Shown here: positions 1-7,287 of the stretch, in pieces
Layout of the letters: each line of letters begins with the position of its first letter
How positions within the stretch are numbered: the first letter of the stretch is position 1
Assembly: GCA_035388225.1 (NCBI GenBank)
Contig: DAOOPM010000013.1
Location: 1 to 64,000, forward strand
Direction: 5' to 3'
From: SB25 sp029560875
GTDB lineage: Bacteria; Bacteroidota; Bacteroidia; Bacteroidales; Tenuifilaceae
DNA length: 64,000 nt
Position numbers and translations under genes: made by a program
The notes under the pieces: generated by a model
The model's database searches: none
The model's input: the letters and a program-made list of their open reading frames with translations, nothing else
What the model was told of the DNA's origin: nothing

Positions 1-52
1 TCATTCTTTACTGCTTTAAAAACCTATGGATTTTCAATCCATAGTGGTTTAG

Positions 53-2722
53 TTACTCACATTCTTTTCCAATAAGTATTTCTTAGAATTTAATCCTAGG
101 AAAAATACTTTCAATTATTTAGACAGAAATCATAGGTTCAACAATAGTTCTGGTACTTCTACTATTGGCTTTATCTCGTCATATAAGGATACTATCATCG
201 GAAATGGAGTTGTTGGAATTAAGATTTTCTCAAAGGATAATGTCATTGAAAATAATAGCGTTGGACAAGTATTCGATATTGTTGAAGATAATTCTGGCAG
301 CCTTTGGATGGCATCTTGGAGCGATGGATTATCCCCTGAAAGACGAAGAGGTGGAGTTTATTATTTCAAAGACAAAAAAGTAGAGTACTATAGTTATAAA
401 CTTGGAATAGATACACAGGAGTGTTGGTGCTTGCTTCACGATGAAGAGGAAAATGTTTTGTGGATAGGCACTCTAAATAAAGGGATATATAAACTTCCTC
501 TTACTGGGATTGAGTTTTTTTCGGCAGCGGACTTAAATGTGAGTAAGCCAAGTATAAATGACTATTTTATTGACTCAAAAGGGAATTCTTGGATTTCTGT
601 TGGAGATAAAATTCTGATTAACGGCAAAGAAAATGTCAAATTACAGTATCAGAGTTTCTTGGAAACTTATATTGCCTTTGTAAAAAGTTTTTTTAGTTTC
701 TTGTTGGATAAGGAGGGTAGTCCTGAAAAATATAAAAAGCTTAAAGAAAAAGGTGTAACTAAATACAACCCTTATATTTATAGAGATTCAATAAAACCAA
801 AGGGGTCTTTATATAATCCAGAAGAGTTCAATATGTTTATAAGTAGAAGGGTTGTCGATTTTTATCGCTTCTTCGAAGACACTAAGGGAAATGTATGGAT
901 TGGCTCAAACCTAGGAGTATTCAAATATAATGATAACCAAGGCCTTCTATTGAATAATGTTACTATTGGAAATGCAAATATTCTAAGCATAACTTCTGAT
1001 TTTATTTACTTATTAGCTCATTATCAAATTAGAAGTTATTCATTAGTCGATTACAATAATGTAAATTGGATTGATGTGAGGAAAAATCCTACGTGGTCAT
1101 CAAATTTAGAGTACATTAAGGATAAAGATTGCTTCTGGATATACTGTAATACAGATGGATTATTTAAATATTGTAACAATGAACTCACAAAATTTCCATG
1201 TTTGTCAAATCAGATTGACCTCGAATTTAATACTCTTTGCAAGGATTCAACTGGTCGCCTAATTGCTGGTACTAATACAGGGAAAATTTATATTCTCGAA
1301 CAAGTTAACGATAGTTTAAAGGTGAGTTATTCCATTACAGAAAAGGATGGTGTAATTGGCACAGAAATAAGTTGGGCTTTGATAGATTTGAACAATAGGC
1401 TTTGGTTTGGCACGAATAGTGGACTAAATATGCTAAATCTCGAAAAACTATACAGAGAAAATAAAGTTGAACTATCATATTACAATCAAGAAAACGGCTA
1501 TTTTGATAATTCAACCTATAAAGCAGTGATGGATAAATCTGGTAAAATTGTAACAATTTCGAAGGACAATATCATAACGATTAATCCAGATATTTTAGTT
1601 CAGAATAATAAAAAACCAAGTTTAGTAGTTGATAGAATTGATGTAAACTTCAAAGAGATTGATTGGGCTAAATTCTATGATACGGATAAATGGACTGGAT
1701 TGCCCGTTGGAGAGATTAGTTTACCCCATAATAGCAATACACTTACTTTCTATTTTCACTTTTTTGAATACCTTGAACCACATAAGGCTAGGTATAGTTA
1801 CAAGTTAGAAGGTGTACAGAGTGATTGGTCGCCTTATACTTCCGAAACAAAGATAGTACTTACTAATCTAAGTCCAGATAATTATAAATTAGTTATTCAT
1901 GGGAAGCTGTTATCTAATCCAAATGAGATTTCAGAACTTGTTATAAATTTTACAATTCGTCCACCATGGTGGAAGGCATGGTGGTTCTATAGTATAGTTG
2001 TTCTGTTAGTTATCCTGCTTACATACCAAATCTTTAAAAATAGACTTAAACGTGTTAGTGAAAAATCGAGGATAGACAAACGAGTGTCAGAGTTAAAGCT
2101 TGAGGCGTTAAGGGCACAAATGAATCCTCATTTCATTTTTAATGCATTCACATCCATTCAACTTTACATTTTGCAGAAGGACACAAAGAATGCGTTGGAT
2201 TATATGGGACGATTTGCAAAACTTATTAGAATGACACTTGATAATTCAAGTAAAAAAAGAATTCAACTAACTGAGGAGATAAGTTTTTTGGAAAACTACT
2301 TGTATCTTGAGCAACGTAGGGTGTCTAATTTGAACTATGAATTTATTCTTGCTCTTGATATTGATACCGATGAGGTTTTTATTCCTCCAATGTTGATACA
2401 ACCCTTGATAGAGAACTCGATAATGCACGGAATAAGACACTTGGAAGGAGAGGGTCGGATATCTATTGAGTTTAAAAAAGAGGATGAAAAAACTATTCGT
2501 TGCATAATAGAAGACAATGGTATAGGTAGGACGAAATCCTCTGAATTGTATTCCAGCCAGACAAAAACTCACGAGTCGAGAGGTACAAGAATTACAGAGG
2601 AAAGAATTAGGTTGCTTAATTCATCAAATAGCAATGCTAACATTCAATTGTTTTATACAGACCTCTGTGAGGATGGGAGAGCCACAGGAACAAGGGTTGA
2701 ACTGCTAATGCCAATTCAATAG
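53..2722 (+). CDS. Propeller-type sensor histidine kinase (LytS/His_kinase class), 5' end incomplete
   Basis: Membrane sensor kinase of the Bacteroidota propeller class. Repeats of the form E-D-x-x-G-x-L/V-W-I/M-G/A-S lie in the N-terminal half, followed by a Y_Y_Y-like domain (KARYSYKLEGVQSDW), one membrane helix near bases 1980-2035, then a LytS-type kinase core with NPHFIFNAF (phospho-accepting His codon 2129-2131), PLIENSIMHGI and an EDNGIG box. The first ATG is at 308, but the same frame is open from 53 and its residues (KYFLEFNPRKNTFNYL, then VFDIVEDNSGSLW) are clearly propeller, so 308 is not the real start. A TAG at 50-52 closes the frame, while frame 1 from base 1 to 72 also reads propeller-like (YGFSIHSGLVTHI). 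A frameshift near 53-72 is likely and the true N-terminus lies before the window. No LytTR regulator is adjacent. Confidence 0.85.
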   Translation, partial: LLTFFSNKYFLEFNPRKNTFNYLDRNHRFNNSSGTSTIGFISSYKDTIIGNGVVGIKIFSKDNVIENNSVGQVFDIVEDNSGSLWMASWSDGLSPERRRGGVYYFKDKKVEYYSYKLGIDTQECWCLLHDEEENVLWIGTLNKGIYKLPLTGIEFFSAADLNVSKPSINDYFIDSKGNSWISVGDKILINGKENVKLQYQSFLETYIAFVKSFFSFLLDKEGSPEKYKKLKEKGVTKYNPYIYRDSIKPKGSLYNPEEFNMFISRRVVDFYRFFEDTKGNVWIGSNLGVFKYNDNQGLLLNNVTIGNANILSITSDFIYLLAHYQIRSYSLVDYNNVNWIDVRKNPTWSSNLEYIKDKDCFWIYCNTDGLFKYCNNELTKFPCLSNQIDLEFNTLCKDSTGRLIAGTNTGKIYILEQVNDSLKVSYSITEKDGVIGTEISWALIDLNNRLWFGTNSGLNMLNLEKLYRENKVELSYYNQENGYFDNSTYKAVMDKSGKIVTISKDNIITINPDILVQNNKKPSLVVDRIDVNFKEIDWAKFYDTDKWTGLPVGEISLPHNSNTLTFYFHFFEYLEPHKARYSYKLEGVQSDWSPYTSETKIVLTNLSPDNYKLVIHGKLLSNPNEISELVINFTIRPPWWKAWWFYSIVVLLVILLTYQIFKNRLKRVSEKSRIDKRVSELKLEALRAQMNPHFIFNAFTSIQLYILQKDTKNALDYMGRFAKLIRMTLDNSSKKRIQLTEEISFLENYLYLEQRRVSNLNYEFILALDIDTDEVFIPPMLIQPLIENSIMHGIRHLEGEGRISIEFKKEDEKTIRCIIEDNGIGRTKSSELYSSQTKTHESRGTRITEERIRLLNSSNSNANIQLFYTDLCEDGRATGTRVELLMPIQ

Positions 2723-3072
2723 AAACTATTTTTACAATATAAATCCCTTATTCTAAGTTTAATTTAAGATTCCTAGTAGTCTGGCTTAGCTTTTTTTGAA
2801 TCAAAAGTTCCTTTGGCATTTTACTTCTATATACAAAATTAACTTCTTTCAAAAATGACGAATTTCGAGATGTTTACAATGCGAGTGTTTTGTATCTATC
2901 TGAATTTATTGTCTTTATATTTTATATATTGTGTAAAACTAGAGTCTGAAGTACAGAAAATAGTCTGTAAATGAAACAAATCGTTTCATTATTTTTTCTT
3001 CAACTGAAAGTTATAATTAGACTGAGATTGAATTTTTTTGAGTCCATCAAAAAAATGATGGGAAAGAGTTTA
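2723..3072. other. AT-rich intergenic region between convergent genes
   Basis: No credible ORF or RNA gene is visible. The region contains two inverted repeats (2970-2990 and 3032-3056) and otherwise low-complexity AT-rich sequence, as expected between convergent transcription units. Confidence 0.6.
2970..2997 (+). terminator. Candidate intrinsic terminator
   Basis: AATGAAAC and GTTTCATT form an 8-bp perfect stem with a 5-nt loop, followed on the plus strand by ATTTTTT. It is AT-rich and 250 bp past the kinase stop, so it is weak. A second A/T hairpin (ATTTTTTTGA / TCAAAAAAAT, 3032-3056) may serve the minus-strand operon. Confidence 0.35.
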
Positions 3073-4146
3073 TTAGTGACTTGTTCTGTTAATATCAAAG
3101 ATTTTATACCAATAAAAGAATGCTTCTGGGTTCGATTTCTTTAACCTGTTTAGTTTTGTGTTCAAAGGTTCACCAATAATCCAGTCTTTTAATTGCGTTG
3201 CATCATTATATTTCTCAATCTTAACAGCACCATGTTTTATTAGGGTTGCCAGATATGCTGCTTTTGAAGCATGCACGATACCCTTTTCTAAGTGGTAACT
3301 TTCTGAAAACACAAAACTTGAAACCCTTTGTATGCCCTGTTGCAGTTGATTGAAATCTCCATTGCCATCACCGCCTCTTGTAACAATGCAAAGAGAAGTC
3401 TGATAAATATCGTCTAATACATCTAGTTCGGAAAGTGAATCTTTTTCTCTATACAAAAGTTCTGTTTGTGAGAATCTTTTAAAGGTTGTTTTAATTATAT
3501 CGATGTTAGTTACATTGTCAAAAAGATTGCCAATATCATAGAGTTGTTTAATAATCTCCATGCTTTTGCTGTCACCATTTTTAAAGTAGGGGATACCTGT
3601 GGTCTTTGGAGCAAACGCTGTTAACTTATCTCCAGCAATATCTTCTAAGCATGGAACTTCAACAATTGAGGGAGAGCCAATGTTTGGTACAAATGGTGAT
3701 TTAATATCGATTTGAATCACTTTTTTATAAAGAATTTCCTCAAAAAGAATGTCAAGTAAAACGTATTCTTCTTCTTTCTTTGTTTTATATGTTGGTTTAA
3801 AGTAGAATTGGTAGTGTTCTTTATCAATCTTGGAGTTAACAACTCTATGCTGTAGACTTTTTCTTATAAACCCTTGTTCTGCGGCTACTTTATCAAGCAA
3901 TTCGTCAAGATTCTTGGGTTTATTAGGTATGATGATGTCAATATCTATCGATAACCTTTTTGTTGAGTTTAAGTGAAGCATTAATGCTGTTCCGCCTTTA
4001 AACACAAAGGATAGTTTCTGTTCAACCAAACCTTCGAGTAACAATAGGGCACGAATTACTTTTTCAACCAATATTTTATCAGCATTTCGGTTTGCTTTAG
4101 AAACCGATTCTATCCAATTTAATGTGATTTCTTCTTTGTTTATCAT
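3073..4146 (-). CDS. abiEii: AbiEii/AbiGii-type nucleotidyltransferase toxin
   Basis: Toxin component of a type IV toxin-antitoxin system; the family are DNA polymerase beta-like nucleotidyltransferases. The protein shows the GG motif (FKGGTALML, about residues 50-58), the metal-binding S-I-D-I-D at about 67-71 and the conserved LEDIAGDKLTAF segment (Lys near 174), all expected for AbiEii. ATG at 4146 is preferred; a TTG at 4152 in frame would add two residues. It follows the antitoxin gene by 21 bp, so the two are co-transcribed from the promoter near 4940. A palindrome spanning the antitoxin stop ends 12 bp before this start. Family assignment is firm; target nucleic acid is unknown. Confidence 0.88.
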   Translation of the reverse strand: MINKEEITLNWIESVSKANRNADKILVEKVIRALLLLEGLVEQKLSFVFKGGTALMLHLNSTKRLSIDIDIIIPNKPKNLDELLDKVAAEQGFIRKSLQHRVVNSKIDKEHYQFYFKPTYKTKKEEEYVLLDILFEEILYKKVIQIDIKSPFVPNIGSPSIVEVPCLEDIAGDKLTAFAPKTTGIPYFKNGDSKSMEIIKQLYDIGNLFDNVTNIDIIKTTFKRFSQTELLYREKDSLSELDVLDDIYQTSLCIVTRGGDGNGDFNQLQQGIQRVSSFVFSESYHLEKGIVHASKAAYLATLIKHGAVKIEKYNDATQLKDWIIGEPLNTKLNRLKKSNPEAFFYWYKIFDINRTSH

Positions 4147-4158
4147 ATTCAATATATT

Positions 4159-4181
4159 GGCAGCAATTTAGTCTTGCTGCC
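4159..4181. promoter_or_regulatory. Second copy of the abiE operator core at the antitoxin/toxin junction
   Basis: GGCAGCA-N9-TGCTGCC, the same arms and the same spacing as the core of the promoter operator at 4961-4983. It covers the last codons and stop of abiEi and the gap before abiEii. It may bind AbiEi or form an mRNA hairpin in front of the toxin start. Function is inferred. Confidence 0.6.
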
Positions 4182-4926
4182 GTAAATTTGAAAAAGAATT
4201 TAAGTATTCTTGTAAACTATCTTTTTTTCTTCGCCTATTAGCATAGCGTAACATGCGATTCTCGTTTACTGAGTATTTTGTTAGGGCTTCCTGATAGATT
4301 GTTCTTAATTCAGAGCCTTGTTGAGCGGCAAAAATCACATTGTCACAAAAAATGTCAACTAACATTTTCTCAAGAGTTATAGTATTTATTCCTTCAATTT
4401 TTTGAAGTGGGGCTTCTGTAACCAAGGGTTTTACAATAAGTGTTTCCTTCGAGTCAAAAAGATATTTTTCGATAATGTCAGTGGTTGGCTCTATAAATAC
4501 AGGGAGTTTTTCTTCTTTCAAAAAGTAGAAAACTGATTCAGTTGCATCTTTTTCAACCTCTACGAGAATATAAAACCGACCTGGTTGATGAATCATAAAT
4601 TCATTAATTGATGAAGTACTCCAAATGCAAAAGTTAAGGTATGGAAATGCTTTCTTCAGTTTTTTGTTTATTGACTTTATTTTAATGGAGATTTCTGGAA
4701 TATAGATTTTGCCATTGCCTAAAGTTAGCTTCCCCCGTCCAATACGTTTGAGAATCCCTGTCTGAACAAGATTGTAAATTCTCCAATTAACAGTTGATGT
4801 CTTAATATTATTGTCTATGCTTTTGAAAAACTCAACAATATCAGACCCTTCAAATGTTTCTCTATCTTTGAAAGATTCCTTTAGGAGGTCAATATATGTT
4901 TCGTACTTTGCGATGATTATGAATAT
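4168..4926 (-). CDS. abiEi: AbiEi-type (DUF6577-like) antitoxin and autorepressor, start codon unclear
   Basis: Antitoxin partner of the AbiEii gene. The first ATG (4596) gives only 142 residues, but the frame is open to 4926 and the extra 108 or so codons encode a winged-helix-like N-terminus (KTSTVNWRIYNLVQTGILKRIGRGKL pattern, described here in parts: TVNWRIYNLV then GILKRIGRGKL) leading straight into WSTSSINEF-MIHQPGRFY, which is conserved in this family. The full-length reading is therefore the real protein, about 250 residues, normal for the family. No ATG, GTG or TTG occurs in frame between 4926 and 4596; candidates are ATA (4920 or 4926) or ATC. Either a rare start is used or the start has been mutated. 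In this family the antitoxin represses its own promoter by binding inverted repeats, and such repeats lie directly upstream. Confidence 0.75.
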   Translation of the reverse strand: MFIIIAKYETYIDLLKESFKDRETFEGSDIVEFFKSIDNNIKTSTVNWRIYNLVQTGILKRIGRGKLTLGNGKIYIPEISIKIKSINKKLKKAFPYLNFCIWSTSSINEFMIHQPGRFYILVEVEKDATESVFYFLKEEKLPVFIEPTTDIIEKYLFDSKETLIVKPLVTEAPLQKIEGINTITLEKMLVDIFCDNVIFAAQQGSELRTIYQEALTKYSVNENRMLRYANRRRKKDSLQEYLNSFSNLRQQD

Positions 4927-4933
4927 TTAAGTG

Positions 4934-4941
4934 CAAATATA
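4934..4941 (-). promoter_or_regulatory. Bacteroidota-type -7 box of the abiE promoter
   Basis: TATATTTG on the minus strand matches TAnnTTTG. The start of transcription would fall near 4929, within about ten bases of the first possible abiEi codons, so the mRNA would be almost leaderless. The -33 region lies inside the operator palindrome. Confidence 0.55.
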
Positions 4942-4947
4942 GTAAAA

Positions 4948-4996
4948 AAAACTATATTCTGGCAGCAAATAGATTTTGCTGCCGAAATATAGTTTT
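4948..4996. promoter_or_regulatory. abiE operator: two-tier inverted repeat
   Basis: Outer arms AAAACTATATT (4948-4958) and AATATAGTTTT (4986-4996) enclose inner arms GGCAGCAAA (4961-4969) and TTTGCTGCC (4975-4983). Both tiers are perfect complements with symmetrical 2-bp linkers. The site lies immediately upstream of the -7 box and covers the -33 position, so binding would block transcription. Assignment to AbiEi is inference from position and from the family's known autoregulation. Confidence 0.75.
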
Positions 4997-5343
4997 ACAG
5001 TTAGGAATGTATTGAAGACTTCAAATTTTTCATAAGAAAATTTCATATAAAGAACCGATTTTGCTTTTGTTGAAACAAAAACTAATGTCTTTGAGGGGAA
5101 GATTTTTTTATTATAAAGATATTTTTACCTTTGTCGTACCCTTTGTATTTACTGAGTTTTTAAGACTTTTTAGAGTCTGATTCTGGAGTCCGATTTTGTC
5201 TTTTTTTGATAGAAAAAGTTCAAAATTGTCAACTTGTTTATTGTCTATTTTTCTACCAAATATTTTTTGAAAAATTCATACAGGGTTATTCGTTTAAAGG
5301 GTTTGAAAATATTGCTACAATCTCGTAAGTGCCTCATTAATAG
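4997..5343. other. Intergenic region left of the tRNA fragment
   Basis: AT-rich, no convincing gene. It holds a lone TACCTTTG box (about 5127-5134, plus strand) with no downstream ORF, and an imperfect direct repeat around GAGTCtGATTctg/GAGTCcGATTttg (5173-5203). Both may belong to the end of an integrated element. Confidence 0.45.
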
Positions 5344-5387
5344 ATTCATAATCATGAGGTCGGCGGTTCAATCCCGCCTCTCGCTAC
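5344..5387 (+). other. 3' half of a tRNA-Met(CAT) gene; probable attachment-site remnant
   Basis: From the anticodon loop onward the sequence matches a tRNA: loop TTCATAA with CAT at 5347-5349, 3' anticodon stem TCATG, variable AGGTC, T arm GGCGG-TTCAATC-CCGCC (perfect 5-bp stem), then 7 nt of acceptor strand TCTCGCT and discriminator A. The preceding 45 bases do not supply a matching 5' half: no strand pairs with TCATG or with the acceptor. Tyrosine integrases often use the 3' half of tRNA genes and leave such a copy at the far end of the insertion. The tRNA's own terminator follows, so native chromosome would lie to the right and the element to the left. Confidence 0.7.
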
Positions 5388-5388
5388 G

Positions 5389-5416
5389 AAAGGGAACGAT
5401 AAGTTCCCTTTTTTTT
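5389..5416 (+). terminator. Intrinsic terminator after the tRNA fragment
   Basis: AAAGGGAAC (5389-5397) and GTTCCCTTT (5403-5411) form a 9-bp stem with a GATAA loop, followed by a run of eight or more T. Confidence 0.9.
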
Positions 5417-5580
5417 ATCCCATTTGCTTGTGTAGCTCCTATGTAGTCCCTAAGTTAAAAAGTGAATAAATCCCAAGTAGAAAAGTGATTTTTTGCATAA
5501 AAATTAAAGCCTTTTTTGTGCAATTGGGTTTCATTTTATAGACATATACCTCTTAATGTTTAAATAGATTAAAATCCAGT

Positions 5581-6000
5581 TTATATATCCCGAACTTTAT
5601 CTTTGAAGTAGATAAAGTATTTTCCAATCCATTCATTAAGATTTTTGTGGTGCTTATCCCAGTCAAGTTTGTTTGTTGGGTCTGTATCGGTAAAGATTAA
5701 GTTTACATGATGCTCTTTACCTTCTTTTTCAGCCCACTCAATATTTTTTGACAGGTTTGTTTTTGAGTCATCTTCGTACTTCTCTCTAAGTTTACGGAAA
5801 TTATCAAGTGCATTAATGCCTGAAATAACCAATTGAACTCCTATCCATTTGTCCCGAGTATTAGCAATAGCACAAATTTTAAAGTCTGTTCGACCTATGG
5901 CTATGTTTATCCAATGCTGAGGAAGTGCTTTGGGTAGTTTGTAAGGTGCTTTAAGTTTCTCAACAGAATCTTTCAGTGCTTGCCAATATTCCTGCGGCAA
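5581..6000 (-). pseudogene. DUF4268 C-terminal domain fragment
   Basis: The 139 codons match the DUF4268 domain almost from end to end: YWQAL near the start, PQHWINIAIGR, a central basic stretch and an acidic C-terminal part. Full-length relatives are usually about twice as long, with a nuclease-like N-terminal region. Here an in-frame TAA lies six codons before the TTG at 6000, and no ATG precedes the domain, so this is a truncated remnant or uses a weak TTG start. It sits beside the tRNA attachment-like site, which fits decay at an island edge. DUF4268 proteins often accompany restriction or defence genes, but no partner is present here. Confidence 0.65.
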
Positions 6001-6025
6001 AATCTTAGTATTAAATTATCTGCTG

Positions 6026-6113
6026 AAAATAAATGGTTGGCTGTGGGTGGTGTGGGGAGAGGGGGTTTTTAATGGTATGGTAGGGATAAAATATGTGCGC
6101 CAGCGAGGGGGTG
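6026..6113. repeat. Dispersed repeat, copy A
   Basis: Begins with a 21-bp block (6026-6046) that recurs exactly at 7101-7121 and ends with GCGCCAGCGAGGGGGTG, which matches copy B in 15 of 17 positions. The G-rich middle has diverged. The two copies are direct repeats flanking the FISUMP gene. Confidence 0.7.
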
Positions 6114-6156
6114 TTTTTTTGCCTTTAGATGATAAGCAAAGCCTATTTTGATAGAA

Positions 6157-6181
6157 CGGCTGAGGCGTACAGCCTCAGCCG
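6157..6181 (-). terminator. Hairpin downstream of the FISUMP gene
   Basis: CGGCTGAGGC and GCCTCAGCCG form a perfect 10-bp GC-rich stem with a 5-nt loop, 41 bp past the FISUMP stop on its strand. The following TTCTATC is only weakly U-rich. Confidence 0.6.
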
Positions 6182-6221
6182 AACAGGGCGTTTTATTATT
6201 AATTAGGCAACGCTTAAAGTG

Positions 6222-6917
6222 TTATTTATCTTTGATACACCTTATTGAAAATCCGTAATTATTGTCAATCTCATATATGAATGCAGCATCTGTATTATCA
6301 ATCAGTTGCAGGCAATACATTTTATCGGTTGTAGACGTTGAGGAACTCCACCAGAAACCGGAGGCGTTGATATCCATGTAACTACCACTAGCAACTCGGT
6401 TGCCTCCGGGTAACGCTGTGAAATTTGATTCGTTTGTAGCATTTGAATTCCCATAAATCCAGTGCAGGGTTCCCTTTTCTTTGAGTTTTATTGAAGCATT
6501 TGATGGGCCTCCAAGATAATTTACCAAAGTTTCCAGTTCTGTTTTTGTTGGAATATGCCAACCCTCTGGACATATGTTTCTTGAATCAGAAACTGTATAG
6601 CCGTTGTAAAGTTTGCCGTATATGGCACTGCTGTCGGGTTTGTCATCGTAGTCGCACATTGCTCCGGCAAGAACGTTTGACCATTCAAAATTGGACAAAT
6701 AAGTGCTAACATAATCTCCATTTCGGTACCTTGTGACCTTAAGGTTCTCGGTCATCCAAATTTGCTCTCCAATTTTAACAGTACCATAGACGTTCCCGTC
6801 GATATCCGTCACTGTCAATGGAGTCGACTCTAATTCCTTTTTACAATTGGTTAAGGTAAGGCAAGCCAGAGTCAAAAGAATCCCCTTTTTACATAAAATG
6901 ATGATTGAATTTTTCAT
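6222..6917 (-). CDS. FISUMP-domain lipoprotein
   Basis: Exported lipoprotein: basic N-terminus, hydrophobic stretch and a lipobox LTNC at about residues 22-25. The mature part has the FISUMP (Fibrobacter succinogenes major paralogue) signature in order: DIDGNVYGTVKIG-Q-WM-ENL, GKLYNGYTV, ICPEGWHIPTKTELETL, ASGFWWSSS and a terminal GFSIRCIKD. Length 231 is normal for a single-domain member. The domain is widespread in Bacteroidota and Fibrobacteres surface proteins; its function is not established. The gene stands alone between two copies of a dispersed repeat, suggesting it may have moved as a unit. Confidence 0.9.
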   Translation of the reverse strand: MKNSIIILCKKGILLTLACLTLTNCKKELESTPLTVTDIDGNVYGTVKIGEQIWMTENLKVTRYRNGDYVSTYLSNFEWSNVLAGAMCDYDDKPDSSAIYGKLYNGYTVSDSRNICPEGWHIPTKTELETLVNYLGGPSNASIKLKEKGTLHWIYGNSNATNESNFTALPGGNRVASGSYMDINASGFWWSSSTSTTDKMYCLQLIDNTDAAFIYEIDNNYGFSIRCIKDK

Positions 6918-7100
6918 TAGAGTAAGGTTTTTGTTAAAATAAGTTGCATGGTTAATGTTGGGTAGATTAATTGCTTATTTGCCATATTAAACTTATCAGA
7001 AATGCATTTGAGAATGATAATATAAACACAAAGATTAATGCAGCCGAGGATGCATTATAAAAGTAGGTAAAAAGTTAAATAAAAACAAGTAATATCTTGA

Positions 7101-7169
7101 AAAATAAATGGTTGGCTGTGGTGTTGCGTTAGTGGGGGGAGGGTAGGTATTTGCGACAGCGAGGTGGTG
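7101..7169. repeat. Dispersed repeat, copy B
   Basis: Shares the exact 21-bp block with copy A at 6026-6046 and the GCGACAGCGAGGTGGTG end block (7153-7169). Both copies have the same orientation. Confidence 0.7.
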
Positions 7170-7225
7170 AGGGGGTAAAAGAGCGAACGCGACGGAAGAA
7201 GATGCGTGCGAACATGAGGGAAATT

Positions 7226-7258
7226 AAGAGGTTGTAAGTTTAAAACTTGCAACCTCTT
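7226..7258 (-). terminator. Hairpin downstream of the SecD-like gene
   Basis: AAGAGGTTG-T-AAGT and ACTT-G-CAACCTCTT form a 14-bp stem with one G-U pair and a 5-nt loop, 30 bp past the stop of the gene at 7288. The U tract is poor. Confidence 0.55.
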
Positions 7259-7287
7259 GTTTTATAAATATATTTCCTGTTTGTTTA

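Larger units (their letters stand above)
6918..7287. other. Intergenic region upstream of the FISUMP gene
   Basis: Contains repeat copy B (7101-7169) and the terminator of the SecD-like gene (7226-7258). The apparent minus-strand ORF across it is low-complexity and is not considered a gene. Confidence 0.6.

Noticed and set aside
165..383. 72-codon ORF in another frame inside the propeller kinase
   Set aside because: It overlaps propeller-coding sequence in frame 2 and has no family-like residues.
5300..5387. Complete tRNA-Met gene
   Set aside because: The 3' half folds, but no 5' strand pairs with the anticodon stem or acceptor arm, so only a fragment is claimed.
5234..5446. 70-codon ORF across the tRNA fragment
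   Set aside because: It runs through the tRNA half and its terminator; no start signal or protein similarity.
7055..7252. 65-codon minus-strand ORF over repeat copy B
   Set aside because: Low-complexity proline/threonine/leucine-rich translation of repeat and terminator sequence.
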